A DNA stretch of 36,806 bases from Clostridia bacterium UC5.1-1D2 (GCA_001304855.1 BBZN01000044.1:1-36806), one strand, 5' to 3'; counted from the first letter of the stretch, positions 26,313 to 35,851 are shown. The notes: generated by a model not told the origin, from the letters alone. A program made the numbers and translations.

Positions 26313-27026
26313 GTGAACAAAAGAAGAAAAATTTTATGCCCATCGATTCTGAACCTGCCGGTTGACCGGCTGCGGGAAGAGATAGTTGAGCTGAATCAAT
26401 CCGATGTGGATATTTTCCATGTGGATATTATGGACGGCAGTTTTGTGCCCAGCTTCGGAATGTCTCTGCGGGAACTGGAACTGATTCGTGAGAATACGGA
26501 TAAGCTTATTGACTGCCATCTGATGGCGTGGAACCCCCATCTCCATGTGGAAACGGCAGCGCGCTGCGGAGCAGATATTATCTATATCCATCCGGAGAGC
26601 GAGAACTGTCCCAGCGAGACGCTGGATTTAATCCATGGATTTGGCAGAAAGGCAGGATTGGTTCTGAATCCCTGCACGTCCCTTGATTCTGTGAAGGACA
26701 TGCTGCCGATTGTGGATTATGTGATGATGATGGGGGTGAATCCGGGGTATGCAGGACGTTCTTATCTGGAGTATCTGGATGGAAAATTCGCCAGAATGGC
26801 GGAAATCCGCAGGCAATATGACTTTAAGCTGATACTGGATGGAGGCGCCACCTGCCGGGTCATAAAGAAATTATACCACCAATACGGCGTGGAAGGATTC
26901 GTCCTGGGCAGGCAGGAATTGTTTTCCAAACGCGTACATATAAGGAATCAATCGCTTTATTGCGCAGTCTCTGATGGTAAAATGCAGAGGGATAGCTCTG
27001 TAAAAATAAAGGAGGACATAAGATGA
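26313..27026 (+). CDS. Ribulose-phosphate 3-epimerase-like protein
   Basis: A TIM-barrel epimerase of the ribulose-5-phosphate/allulose-6-phosphate 3-epimerase family, 237 residues. Conserved catalytic and metal positions appear: PSILNL, FHVDIMDGSFVPSFG (His and Asp metal ligands), CHLM (His), MMGVNPGYAG (phosphate loop) and ILDGG (second catalytic Asp). The C-terminal extension KMQRDSSVKIKEDIR is charged. The start is GTG 26313 behind GAGAGG; the frame is open upstream without a site. Its stop overlaps the dctP start (ATGA). Because it heads a sugar-acid-type cluster, a substrate other than ribulose-5-P is plausible; AlsE-like enzymes are the nearest pattern I recognise. Confidence 0.85.
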   Translation: MNKRRKILCPSILNLPVDRLREEIVELNQSDVDIFHVDIMDGSFVPSFGMSLRELELIRENTDKLIDCHLMAWNPHLHVETAARCGADIIYIHPESENCPSETLDLIHGFGRKAGLVLNPCTSLDSVKDMLPIVDYVMMMGVNPGYAGRSYLEYLDGKFARMAEIRRQYDFKLILDGGATCRVIKKLYHQYGVEGFVLGRQELFSKRVHIRNQSLYCAVSDGKMQRDSSVKIKEDIR

Positions 27027-28084
27027 AGAAACTTGTTGCTGCTATGCTGATACTGGCTGTGACTATGAGCGCTGCCGGGTGTAAAGGGTCAGATGCGGAT
27101 AAGGAAAATTCCACCCAGGCTGCCGGAGCGCAATCTGACGGGACAGAGGCCCAGGAAGGGCAAAGTTCAGGGACAAAGGCAGAATATACCTTGAAAATAG
27201 GGAGTTCCGTTGCGGAAAATGACCCTGTAACCAGAGGCCTGTGGAGATTTGAGGAGATTGTGGAAGAAAAGACAGGCGGCAGTCTGCAGGTTGAAATATA
27301 CCCTGCATCCCAGCTGGGGGCGGACGAGGACCTGATCGAGCAGGCTACAATGGGAACCGGAGTGGGACTGATAACAGATGCAGGACGCCTTGGGACCTAC
27401 GTGAATGAGTACGGAATTTTGGGAGCTCCGTATTTGGTTGACAATTATGAGGAAGCGCTGAAGTTGCTGGAGACTACGGTGTATGACGGCATGATAGAAG
27501 ATCTTGCCTCCCACGGCCTGCGTGTTCTTTCGGGAAACTGGTATGCAGGTACGCGCCAGCTGTTTATGAAGCAGGAAGTGAAAGCTCCGGCGGATTTAAA
27601 AGGCCTGCGTGTCCGCAGCTCCGGCTCAGCCATTGTCAGCAGCACCATAGGGGCTATGGGCGCGGATCCTACGGTTTTGCCCTGGTCGGAATCCTATTCC
27701 GGTCTGCAGCAAAAGGTCATTGACGGACTGGAGGCGCACTATTCGGCAGCGGTAGGCTCCAGTATTTATGAAGTGTCCTCCTATCTTTGCAAAACAGGAC
27801 ATTTCCAGCATATTTTGAATCTGGTTATCTCCGAGTCGTGGTTCAGAAGCCTGCCGGAAGAATACAGGCAGATTTTGCTTGATGCAGCTTACGAGGGCGG
27901 GACGGCAGCTTCCGAAGAAACGCTGGAGAAGGACGCTGAGTATGAAAAAACGCTGACGGAGAACGGAATGACCATTGTGGAGGTGGATGTGGAAGCGTTT
28001 AAGGCGGCTACAGACCAGGTATACGACGAACTGAACCTGAGGGATTTGAAGGACCAGATTGATAAAGAGCTTGGAAAAAATTAG
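27023..28084 (+). CDS. dctP: TRAP transporter substrate-binding lipoprotein
   Basis: The extracytoplasmic receptor of a sodium-coupled TRAP transporter for organic or sugar acids. 353 residues, intact. A lipoprotein signal MKKLVAAMLILAVTMSAAGC places the anchored cysteine at residue 20, followed by a Ser/Glu/Gly-rich linker. The DctP fold shows EYTLKIGSSVAENDPVTRG, EIYPASQLGADEDLIEQ and LKGLRVRSSGSAI. The binding-site Arg expected for carboxylate ligands is in RVRSSGSA. Its ATG overlaps the epimerase stop. The closest functional parallel by neighbourhood is YiaO for 2,3-diketo-L-gulonate. Confidence 0.92.
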   Translation: MKKLVAAMLILAVTMSAAGCKGSDADKENSTQAAGAQSDGTEAQEGQSSGTKAEYTLKIGSSVAENDPVTRGLWRFEEIVEEKTGGSLQVEIYPASQLGADEDLIEQATMGTGVGLITDAGRLGTYVNEYGILGAPYLVDNYEEALKLLETTVYDGMIEDLASHGLRVLSGNWYAGTRQLFMKQEVKAPADLKGLRVRSSGSAIVSSTIGAMGADPTVLPWSESYSGLQQKVIDGLEAHYSAAVGSSIYEVSSYLCKTGHFQHILNLVISESWFRSLPEEYRQILLDAAYEGGTAASEETLEKDAEYEKTLTENGMTIVEVDVEAFKAATDQVYDELNLRDLKDQIDKELGKN

Positions 28085-28120
28085 AAGGCACAGACCTCCA
28101 ATCTGCAGAAAGGAGCAGTT

Positions 28121-28632
28121 ATGAATTCAATTTCTAAAACACGTTTCAAGATAGAAGAGTACGTTACAGCAGTTTTACTTGGCCTGTTGGTATTTCTGGT
28201 TTTTATAGCGGCCATGCTGCGCTGGGTGGGGATATCCATTGTCTGGTCCGTAGATCTTGCACAGTTTCTGCTGACCTGGCTGTGTTTTGTAGGCGCGGAT
28301 ATAGCATACGCCAAAAATAAACATATGGGCGTGGATCTGTTTAAGAATTTGCTGCCGGAACATACACGGATTATTGTCAACATACTGATCGATCTTCTGT
28401 TTGTTGTTTTTATGTCCAGCATTCTGTACTTTGGGGTGCGCCTCAGCCTGAGCAACTGGGTGCGGAAATTCAATGCCCTCCCTGTCAGCTATTCCTTTGC
28501 AACACTCAGCGCTCCTGTGGGAGCATTTCTGATGATTTTAACCGGAGTGGGAAAAATGGCCGGAAATCTGCGCCTGCTCCGGGGCAGGAGAGGCTGTCCG
28601 TCCGGTTCCGGAGAAGCGGGAGGTCCATATGA
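28121..28632 (+). CDS. dctQ: TRAP transporter small membrane subunit, one frameshift
   Basis: The four-span subunit that pairs with DctM in the membrane. Spans include VTAVLLGLLVFLVFIAAMLRWVG, WSVDLAQFLLTWLCFVGADIAY (conserved WSxExxxxLxxWxxFxG-like motif), ILIDLLFVVFMSSILYFG and a last span ending at MILTGVGKMAG. In the current frame it runs past dctM; adding one G at about 28584 (GGGG one base short) brings it to the TGA at 28632, which overlaps the dctM ATG (ATGA). That gives 170 residues, typical of DctQ. Confidence 0.87.
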
Positions 28633-29906
28633 TTTGGCTTGGAAGTGTGTTTTTAATTCTTTTGCTCCTGGGAGCTCCCGTAGCTATCGCCATTGGATGT
28701 TCCAGCGCGGCGTACTTTGCCAGCGCCGGGATGCCGCTGCAGATTGTAACCCAGAAAATGGTCAGCGGCGCCCAGTCCTTTACGATGCTGGCAATTCCGT
28801 TTTTCGTGCTCGCGGGCAATATGATGAATGAGACAGGCATTACAAAGCGCCTGATAAAATTTGCCAATGTCCTGACCGGACATATGCTGGGGGGCCTGGC
28901 CCAGGTATCGGTGGTTCTGAGCGCCTTATGGAGGAATTTCCGGTTCGGCCACCTCCGACGCTGCAATGGAATGCCGGATACTGGGACCTGATATGCTGAG
29001 AAAGGGATACGGACGTGGATTTATCACAGGGATTCTTTCCATGGGAGGGATGATAACGGCTACGATTCCGCCCAGCATACCTTTGGTTATGTACGGCGTC
29101 ACAGGGGAGGTTTCCATAGGCAGGCTGTTTATGGGGGCTTCATTCCGGGAATACTCATGACTCTGTTTTTCATGATTGTAACCCACTATATTTCCAAAAG
29201 ACGGGGGTATGTGCCGGAACGTGAAAAACCGCCCACATTTAATGAGGTCATTCATCAGATGAAGGAAAGCATCTGGGCTTTGATTTTTCCGCTGATCCTG
29301 ATTGTGGGAATTCGCTTCGGTCTGTTTACTGCCTCGGAGGCAGGCGCATTTGCCACAGTCTATGCCTTTTTTGTAGGGCTCTTTATCTATAAAGAGCTGA
29401 CCTGGAAAAAAGTTGTCAAGATATTGAAATCCACGGCAGTTGACATCAGTATGATTATGCTGATTATACTGGCCGCCGCTCCCTTTGGTTATGCCACTGT
29501 CATTGGCCGACTGCCGCAAATGCTGTCGGAAGCGGTTATGGGATTTTCGGAGAATCGCCTGCTGGTCATGCTTTTAATTTTGTTGGTTGTTTTGATCTGC
29601 GGAATGTTTATGGAATGCATCGCAAATATTTTGATTTTAACCCCCATTTTTCTTCCCATTGTTACCGGCCTGGGAATCGATCCGGTGGTGTTCGGCCTTT
29701 GTTTTATTACTATAAATTCTCTGGGCTCTATGACGCCGCCGGTGGGCGTTACCATGTATACAGCCTGTTCGCTGATGGAATGTCCTCTGGGGACCTATAC
29801 CAGAGAGGCGATGCCCTATTTTATATCTGTTATTCTGGTAGCGGTCATTTGTCTGGTTTGCCCGTCAATTGTCACATTTTTGCCCAATATGGTATTTGGG
29901 AGATAA
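28629..29906 (+). CDS. dctM: TRAP transporter large permease, three frameshifts
   Basis: The 12-span subunit that carries out sodium-coupled transport. It starts with IWLGSVFLILLLLGAPVAIAIG. The conserved FFVLAGNMMNETGIT and, after repair, GGISGSATSDAA are present, as are PPSIPLVMYG and GAFIPGILM. The C-terminal LNSLGSMTPPVG-type motif is ITINSLGSMTPPVGV. Breaks lie near 28929 (two bases lost, A and G runs) and 29140 (one T lost). Repair gives 426 residues, a standard DctM length. The ATG overlaps the end of dctQ. Confidence 0.9.
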
Positions 29907-29924
29907 CGAGAGGAGAAAAGGTAA

Positions 29925-30929
29925 ATGCGCCTGACATTTGAGGAAATATATTCTGAGATTAAACGAGTGTTTTTGAAATATGGAATGGATGAGGAGCGGG
30001 CAGAGCTCTGCGCGCGGATTCATGCGGAGGCCAACAACGACGGTATTTTTTCCCACGGAACAAACCGTGTGGCCAGGTTTGCCAGCTATCTGAAGGAGGG
30101 GTTTGTGGATCCGAAGGCGGTTCCTGTTGTGGAAAAAGAGATGGGAGCCATTAGGATTGTCAATGGAAACCTGGGCCCTGGAATTTCCAACGCCATTGCA
30201 GCTACAGATATGGCCATAGAGCTGGCCCTTCAGTACGGCATTGGTATGGTGGGCCTTAAAAATACCACACACTGGATGAGGGGAGGCGCCTACGGTTTAT
30301 ATGCCGCCCGCAGAGGATACATTGCCGTGATGTGGACCAACACGGAATCCTGTATGCCGCCTTGGGGAGGAAAAACCTGTAAAATAGGCAATAATCCCTT
30401 TGTGATGGCAATGCCGGGCCGGCCGGAACCGGTGGTTCTGGATATGGCCATGTCCCAGTATGCGTACGGGAAACTGGAGGTTACGCGCCAGGCGGGGAAA
30501 AAGCTTCCTTTTCCGGGAGGATTTAACAAAGAAGGAAAGCTGACGGATATTCCGGGAGAAATAGAGGAGTCGCTCCGTATTCTTCCTATGGGATACTGGA
30601 AGGGCTCCAGCTTTGCCGTTATGCTGGATATTCTGGGGGCGGTGCTTTCTGATGGAATCGGCGCTTCCGACATTGACCGCACAGGCAAAGGCAGCTGCGG
30701 CCGGGCTTCCCAGATTTTTATTGTCATCGACCCATCTAAGATTCTGGATGAAGAGAGGATGTATGAATTGACAGGAAGGGAGCTGGCCCATATTAAGAGC
30801 TCTGAGCCCGATGAACATTCCCGGGGAATACTGGCTCCGGGTGAGGATTACGCTGCATTTCGGATGGAACATGAGAATAAGGGCATTTTTGTCGATGATG
30901 CCGTATGGAGCGAGATAAAGGCGCTGTAG
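29925..30929 (+). CDS. YiaK-type malate/L-lactate dehydrogenase-fold reductase
   Basis: An NAD(P)H-dependent oxidoreductase of the Ldh2/YlbC/YiaK superfamily, 334 residues, intact. E. coli YiaK reduces 2,3-diketo-L-gulonate to 3-keto-L-gulonate and lies beside a TRAP transporter. This protein shares its most specific stretches: SHGTNR, KNTTHWMRGGAYGLYAA, MPPWGGK, RILPMGYWKGSSFAVMLD and the VDDAVWSEIKAL ending. The catalytic His is in SHG. The NAD-binding residues sit around MAMSQYAYGKLE. The start is ATG 29925 behind GAGGAG. It directly follows dctM, as yiaK sits with yiaMNO, suggesting an imported 2-keto or 2,3-diketo sugar acid is its substrate. Confidence 0.88.
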   Translation: MRLTFEEIYSEIKRVFLKYGMDEERAELCARIHAEANNDGIFSHGTNRVARFASYLKEGFVDPKAVPVVEKEMGAIRIVNGNLGPGISNAIAATDMAIELALQYGIGMVGLKNTTHWMRGGAYGLYAARRGYIAVMWTNTESCMPPWGGKTCKIGNNPFVMAMPGRPEPVVLDMAMSQYAYGKLEVTRQAGKKLPFPGGFNKEGKLTDIPGEIEESLRILPMGYWKGSSFAVMLDILGAVLSDGIGASDIDRTGKGSCGRASQIFIVIDPSKILDEERMYELTGRELAHIKSSEPDEHSRGILAPGEDYAAFRMEHENKGIFVDDAVWSEIKAL

Positions 30930-30965
30930 GTGAAGTTATTATAAAATAAAAAAGGCGGGAAAGAT

Positions 30966-31988
30966 ATGAGGGCATTAACGGTTGTGGAGCCGGGAAAGAT
31001 GAGCCTGCTTCAGTCTGAAAAGCCGGTGATCCGTAATCCGAATCAGGTGCTGGTGCGGGTTAAGGCTGCGGGGATCTGCGGCTCTGATATACACATTCTG
31101 CATGGGACAAATCCCTATGCAGCCTATCCAAGAATCATGGGGCACGAGGCTTCCGGCGAGGTTGTGGCTGCAGGTGAAGCTGTTACGGATCTGCAGCCCG
31201 GAGAAGGAGTTGTGTTTGAACCTATCACTTACTGCGGAACCTGTTATGCATGCCGCACCGGACACCACAATGTGTGCAGGGAACTGAAGGTGCTGGGGTG
31301 CGTTGTTGACGGAGTATTCTGTGATTACGTGGCAGTTGACCGTTCCCAGATCCATCCCTTTGATTCCGGTAAAATGAGCTATATCCAGGCGGCGCTGTGT
31401 GAGCCCTATACAATTGGGGCCCAGGCAAACTGGCGGGGCAATGTGCTGAAGGGCGATGTGGTTTTGATACATGGAGCAGGCCCTATCGGTCTGATTGTGG
31501 CAGATATAGCCAAATCCAGAGGAGCGGCAGTGATCCTTTCAGAACCGGATGAAGGCAGGTTGGAAATGGCGAGGGAATTTGGGGTGGATTATGCGGTGAA
31601 TCCTCTGGAAACAGATTTGGATCTCCTGATTGACGATTTAACCGGCCATGAAGGGGTCAATGTGGTTTTTGACGCCGCGGGCGTACCCGCATTGATGGAG
31701 CATGCGGTAAAAGTTTTATCTCCTGCAGGACGGTTTGTCCCGCTGACCTTCACAAACAAACCGGTGCCTGTGGACTTTAAGCTGGTAAATGCAAAAGAGC
31801 TCACAATTCTGGGAACCAGGCATCAATACAGGAAGTTTCCTGAAATTGCCTCCTCACTGTGGAAGCGGCTGGACCGGGTGGATAAGCTGATCACCCATGT
31901 TTTTGCAGCCGAGGAATATGAGAAGGCCTTCAAGGTGTTGGAAGATAAGAAGGTAAGGACAGGGAAGGTAATCCTGACATTTAATTGA
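30966..31988 (+). CDS. Zinc-dependent medium-chain dehydrogenase
   Basis: A threonine/sorbitol dehydrogenase-like MDR protein, 340 residues, intact. Catalytic zinc ligands are C38 (AAGICGSDIH) and the GHEASG His-Glu. The structural zinc motif is CGTCYACRTGHHNVC. A Rossmann glycine motif GAGPIGLIVADIAK follows, with an acidic residue in SEPDEGR favouring NAD. It resembles the RspB/L-gulonate 5-dehydrogenase and L-galactonate dehydrogenase branch, fitting the sugar-acid theme. Substrate is inferred only from neighbours. Last gene of the operon, ended by a shared terminator at 32011-32054. Confidence 0.87.
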   Translation: MRALTVVEPGKMSLLQSEKPVIRNPNQVLVRVKAAGICGSDIHILHGTNPYAAYPRIMGHEASGEVVAAGEAVTDLQPGEGVVFEPITYCGTCYACRTGHHNVCRELKVLGCVVDGVFCDYVAVDRSQIHPFDSGKMSYIQAALCEPYTIGAQANWRGNVLKGDVVLIHGAGPIGLIVADIAKSRGAAVILSEPDEGRLEMAREFGVDYAVNPLETDLDLLIDDLTGHEGVNVVFDAAGVPALMEHAVKVLSPAGRFVPLTFTNKPVPVDFKLVNAKELTILGTRHQYRKFPEIASSLWKRLDRVDKLITHVFAAEEYEKAFKVLEDKKVRTGKVILTFN

Positions 31989-32010
31989 AGCCTTAATTGC
32001 AGTATAACGA

Positions 32011-32054
32011 AAAATCCGGAAGAACTCCCAACTCGGAGAACTGCCGGATTTTTG
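32011..32054. terminator. Bidirectional terminator between the dehydrogenase and dual-GntR genes
   Basis: AAAAATCCGG (32011-32020) pairs perfectly with CCGGATTTTT (32045-32054), and an inner ACTCC/GGAG stem extends the helix. It serves both convergent transcripts. Confidence 0.9.
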
Positions 32055-32058
32055 TATT

Positions 32059-33530
32059 TTAGAGTTCGTCTGTTCGTATGAGAAGACGGATAGACGGGGT
32101 CAGCCTCAGCTCCTCCGGCCGGAATCCGTTGGAGGCCAGATAGCCTTCGGTTGCGGGAAAGTACAGTGTGACAAATTCTTTCATGGCTTCGGCGCAGCCC
32201 CTGAAATCATTTCCTTTCAGACTTCGGATCATGGATTCTGTAAAACAGAGGATAGACTGTTCCAGCAGCGGTTTTTGCGGGCCGGAGGCTTTTAAGGGAT
32301 AACCCCAGAGAAACAGGCTGTAGATTTGCCCGTAAATTTCTCTGATTCCCTGAAGGCGGCTGTACCTGGCAATGGACAAAAGACAGAGCCAGAACGAGCT
32401 GTCGCAGCGCCCGGAGGCCAGATTGTCCTCCAGCCCTTTCAGCAGCCCCTTCCGCTCCGTGGGAGAGCTTGCCGCCAGGAAGTCCTTCATTACAGGCTCG
32501 CAGGAGTAGACCAGCAGTTCGTAGGACTGGACGAAGAAAGACAAATTGCGGCGTACCACAGAGCTCTCAAAATCAGGAGTTTCGCAGGGATCGCCCAGTC
32601 TGAAACCCGGGTCCCCTTCCCGTTAATAGAACGGACTGCTCCAAGCTGATTCAGAACCTTGATTGTGCGGCGCACAGTGCTCATGGAAACACCATATGTT
32701 CGGGCCATTTTTTCGTAGGACGGAAGCCAGTCTGCCTCCTGATAGCTTCCCATATAAATCTCGTGTAGAAGATGGGAGGCCAGACTGTAACAGACCTGGG
32801 GCCGTTCCCTGTAGATCCTCCACTGAAAGGGAATTTGATCCTCATCCTTTGCAGGCGGCACAGACTGTATTAATATGTCCACTGCTGTTCCGACTGAATG
32901 CTGGCGGAATGTCTGGAGTTCTTCAAACAGCCGATCCCATTCCCGGCATGCAGCATGCTGCATGCATCGCTGCATCTCTTGGTGCATCAGCCTTACATCG
33001 CTTAAATCCTGTTCCCCGTTCTGCTTCAAAAACAGCATGCCCCAGAAAATAGAAGTTTCCCAGTAAAGGTTCATCAACAGCGGGTTGTCCAGCTTTTGCA
33101 GGACAAAACAGAAAAAATGAAGTATGTCATCTGCGGTTTCACCTTCTGCAAGACGGGCAAGATAATCCAGATCCTTCTGATCCGCCCGGCGGAAGCCCTC
33201 GGACAGCAGCGGCATTATGACTAATCTGCTGGATTGATAGAGATCATGAAAGCTTTTGACCCTGTGGGAAAAATAATCAAGGGTAAACTGCCGGGCCTGT
33301 TCCGGGGTTTTCTCCGCAATCACCTTCGTAGATCGGCCGTTATGCATATCAATATAGCCCTCCCCGCGCAGGCGCTGCAAGGCGGCCTTTACCGTTTGGG
33401 CGGAAACGATGAGTTCCCGGCAAAGTACGTCAATAGAGGGAAGGAGATCCCCGCATTTATAGTATCCAAATTGAATTCTCTTTAGAAAGAATTCGTATAC
33501 CAAATTTGAATATTGCTGTTCGCTCTGCAA
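32059..33530 (-). CDS. Regulator with two GntR-type winged helices, one frameshift
   Basis: A transcription regulator of about 490 residues. The first winged helix is residues 6-72, with GDLLPSIDVLCRELIVSAQTVKAALQRLRGEGYI. A helical, Leu/Phe-rich region follows. A second winged helix (about 246-309) has DWLPSYEKMARTYGVSMSTVRRTIKVLNQLGAV. The remaining 180 residues are helical and are reached only after adding one base near 32604 (T run on the coding strand). Both winged helices keep the LPS...V/L..S..TV pattern of GntR. No aminotransferase, UTRA or FCD domain is recognisable. The start is TTG 33530, because GGAGG lies just upstream; the frame upstream of it overlaps that site. Confidence 0.75.
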
Positions 33531-33550
33531 TTTTTCTCTGCCTCCAAACA

Positions 33551-33574
33551 AAAATAGTTTTATTGTACTATTTT
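33551..33574. promoter_or_regulatory. Inverted repeat upstream of the dual-GntR gene
   Basis: AAAATAGT-N8-ACTATTTT, perfect 8-bp arms, 21 bp upstream of the TTG start. A perfect TTACCGGTAA palindrome follows at 33581-33590. These are natural candidates for autoregulation; two sites would suit a protein with two DNA-binding domains. Confidence 0.45.
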
Positions 33575-33611
33575 ATCATTTTACCGGTAATTTTCCAGAA
33601 GTGATTAAGTT

Positions 33612-34519
33612 TTATTCAGCCCTCTGCCGACCGTTCCTGTAATGCCTCAGAGCTTCCAGGAAAGCCAGGATATCCGGGGACGGCTCCTTTGGATACCAGA
33701 GAACAAAGGGCGCTGTGTAGCTCCAATTTACCGGTATGGTCACCAGCGAAGGATGCACCTCAGACCAGACCTCCAGCGTTAAGAGGACGCTGCCCTGCTG
33801 CTCACAAGCATTAAAGACAGAGATATCATAAAAATATGGGGCGTCCGTAAGGTGAATCCTGGGATGCTCTTTTTCCAACAAGTCGCGGATTCTGTCTATG
33901 TGTGCGGAATCCCCCCGCTTGATTGTCATGAGATTTTCACCGTATAAGTCGGTTATTTCCAGGGTTTTCTTCTGTGCTAAAGGATGCTGGCGCGAGACGG
34001 CGCAGCAGATTTTGTATTCTCCAAGGGGATAGAAATTCATTCGCTGTTCCCACTCTTTTGAGCCTCCGCTTCCGATAATTAAATCAAAATCCCTCCCCAG
34101 GGAGGAGAGTGTGGACAAAATGGTGGTGCGGTCATCCTGAAACGGTATGATTTCAAGCTGAAAATTCGGATGTTCGTCTGTGATTTGTCCCCACAAGTCG
34201 ATTAATGTTTTGCATGGATTCAGAAGGGAGGTGCCGACCGGATGATGTATTGCCGTGACCCTGCCGCCTTCCTGGCCCTCCGGACGGCCTCTTCCGACTC
34301 TGCGATGATGCGTTTGCCGTCGCTGTAGATGGATTGGCCGGCTTTAGTGAGGAGAATGCCGCGGTTTGTCCGCTCCAGCAGCTTGACGCCGACGCGGTTC
34401 TCCAGCGCGTTCATTTGCTTCATGACGGAGGCAGGTGTTACGAACATTTTCTCGGCAGCTTTGGAAAAGCTGCCGCAGTCTGCCACCTGGATAAAGGTGG
34501 CGAGATATGGACTGTACAT
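33612..34519 (-). CDS. LysR-family transcriptional regulator, one frameshift
   Basis: Typical LysR: N-terminal winged helix (residues 1-60, YLATFIQVADCGSFSKAAEKMFVTPASVMKQMNALE) with a linker helix, then a periplasmic-binding-protein-like effector domain (VGTSLLNPCKTLIDLWGQI, FDLIIGSGGS, YFYDISVFNACEQQG). The break lies near 34271, where a CCC run on the plus strand is one base short; repair gives 302 residues. The start is ATG 34519 behind AGGAGG. It is divergent from the aldo/keto reductase gene, the usual arrangement for a LysR and its target. Confidence 0.88.
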
Positions 34520-34554
34520 AGATGGTCCTCCTGCGTTTACTTTTGGTTAAAACA

Positions 34555-34584
34555 AGTATATCCTTTTTGGTAATTCACTGTCAA
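34555..34584 (-). promoter_or_regulatory. Promoter of the LysR gene
   Basis: On the minus strand TTGACA (34584-34579) is perfect and is followed after 18 bp by TATACT (34560-34555). A weak TAATAT on the plus strand in the same gap may serve the reductase gene. Confidence 0.65.
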
Positions 34585-34692
34585 TCTATACTGCGGTAAT
34601 ATTTTAGATGAGGAAAATGCTTTTACATAAGGGTTTCCGGCCGTATGGCGGAGAGGGCCGGATTTGTAAGTAGAAGAATGCAGGAGGTAAGG

Positions 34693-35808
34693 ATGGCATA
34701 TTTAGGTGAAGAAATCAGGAAACTTGGATTTGGACTTATGAGACTGCCGCAGAAAGACGGAGGAATTGACATTGAGCAGACAAAGCAGATGACGGATCTG
34801 TTTCTGGAGGCGGGTTTTACTTATTTTGATACGGCATGGGCTTATGCGGGAAGCGAGGATGCGATCCGGCAGGCGCTGGTGGAACGGTATCCCAGGGATC
34901 GCTTCCAGCTGGCTACCAAGAACGCTGCGTGGATCAACTGCAGCGCCAGGGAGGAGGCGGCCGCGCAGTTTGACACGTCCCTGAAACAGACAGGGGCCGG
35001 GTATTTCGACTTTTACCTGCTTCACAATCTGGGAGAAAGCCGCACCAGTTTTTTTGACCGGTTCCGTATGTGGGATTTTGTGCAGGAGAAGAAGGCGCAG
35101 GGGTTGATTAAGCATGTGGGATTCTCGTTCCACTCTACGCCGGAGGAGCTGGAGGAGCTGCTGGAGCGTCACCCTGAGATGGAATTTGTCCAGCTTCAGA
35201 TTAACTATGCAGACTGGGATTATCCGGCAATCCAGGCCCGCCGCTGTTATGAGACGGCGCGGAGATATGGAAAACCGGTGATTGTCATGGAACCTGTAAA
35301 AGGCGGTATGCTGGCCAATCCTCCTGAGTCCGTAAAGAAGATTTTAAAGGAGGAGGAGCCGGATCAGTCGGCCGCATCCTGGGCCATTCGTTTTGCTGCA
35401 AATCTGGAGGGGGTTATCACGGTGCTCTCAGGAATGAGCAGTCTGGAACAGATGAAAGATAATCTTTCTTTTATGAAGAATTTTACAGGCCTGACCTGCA
35501 AAGAACAGGAGACTTTGAGGGCCGCACAGGAAGAAATCAGCAGGATACCCCTGATTCCCTGTACTACCTGCAATTACTGTTCCAAGGTTTGCCCCAACAA
35601 TATCGGGATTTCCGGTTCCTTTACTGCTATGAATTATCTGACTCTCTATAACGATAAGGCGGCCGCGGCCCATCAGGAGGACTGGCTGGTTGCCGGCCAT
35701 GGGAAAAAGAAGGCCAAAGAGTGCATCAAGTGCGGCAAGTGTGAGCAGGTCTGTCCGCAGCATATTTCCATCCGCCGGGAGCTTGACAGGGCGGCGGAGT
35801 GTTTTTAA
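34693..35808 (+). CDS. Aldo/keto reductase with C-terminal 2x[4Fe-4S] ferredoxin domain
   Basis: A 371-residue protein: an aldo/keto reductase barrel (LGFGLMRLPQ, DTAWAYAGSED with the catalytic Asp and Tyr, LATKNAA with the Lys, FYLLHNL with the His) followed by a ferredoxin tail. The tail has two clusters of cysteines, CTTCNYCSKVCP and CIKCGKCEQVCP, so electrons may come from ferredoxin or be passed to it. Such fusions are common in anaerobic Firmicutes; substrates are mostly unknown. The start is ATG 34693 behind AGGAGG; two in-frame upstream starts lack a ribosome site. Intact, and followed by a terminator. Confidence 0.92.
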   Translation: MAYLGEEIRKLGFGLMRLPQKDGGIDIEQTKQMTDLFLEAGFTYFDTAWAYAGSEDAIRQALVERYPRDRFQLATKNAAWINCSAREEAAAQFDTSLKQTGAGYFDFYLLHNLGESRTSFFDRFRMWDFVQEKKAQGLIKHVGFSFHSTPEELEELLERHPEMEFVQLQINYADWDYPAIQARRCYETARRYGKPVIVMEPVKGGMLANPPESVKKILKEEEPDQSAASWAIRFAANLEGVITVLSGMSSLEQMKDNLSFMKNFTGLTCKEQETLRAAQEEISRIPLIPCTTCNYCSKVCPNNIGISGSFTAMNYLTLYNDKAAAAHQEDWLVAGHGKKKAKECIKCGKCEQVCPQHISIRRELDRAAECF

Positions 35809-35822
35809 GGGTAGGGAAAGCT

Positions 35823-35851
35823 GCCGGTTTCTTCTATCTGAACCGGCTTTT
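35823..35851 (+). terminator. Intrinsic terminator of the aldo/keto reductase gene
   Basis: GCCGGTT (35823-35829) pairs with AACCGGC (35841-35847), followed by four T. Confidence 0.75.

Noticed and set aside
26050..26343. 97-codon minus-strand hydrophobic frame
   Set aside because: Lies in an AT-rich promoter region; its Phe/Ile/Leu-rich translation is what A-rich DNA gives by chance. It also overlaps the epimerase start.
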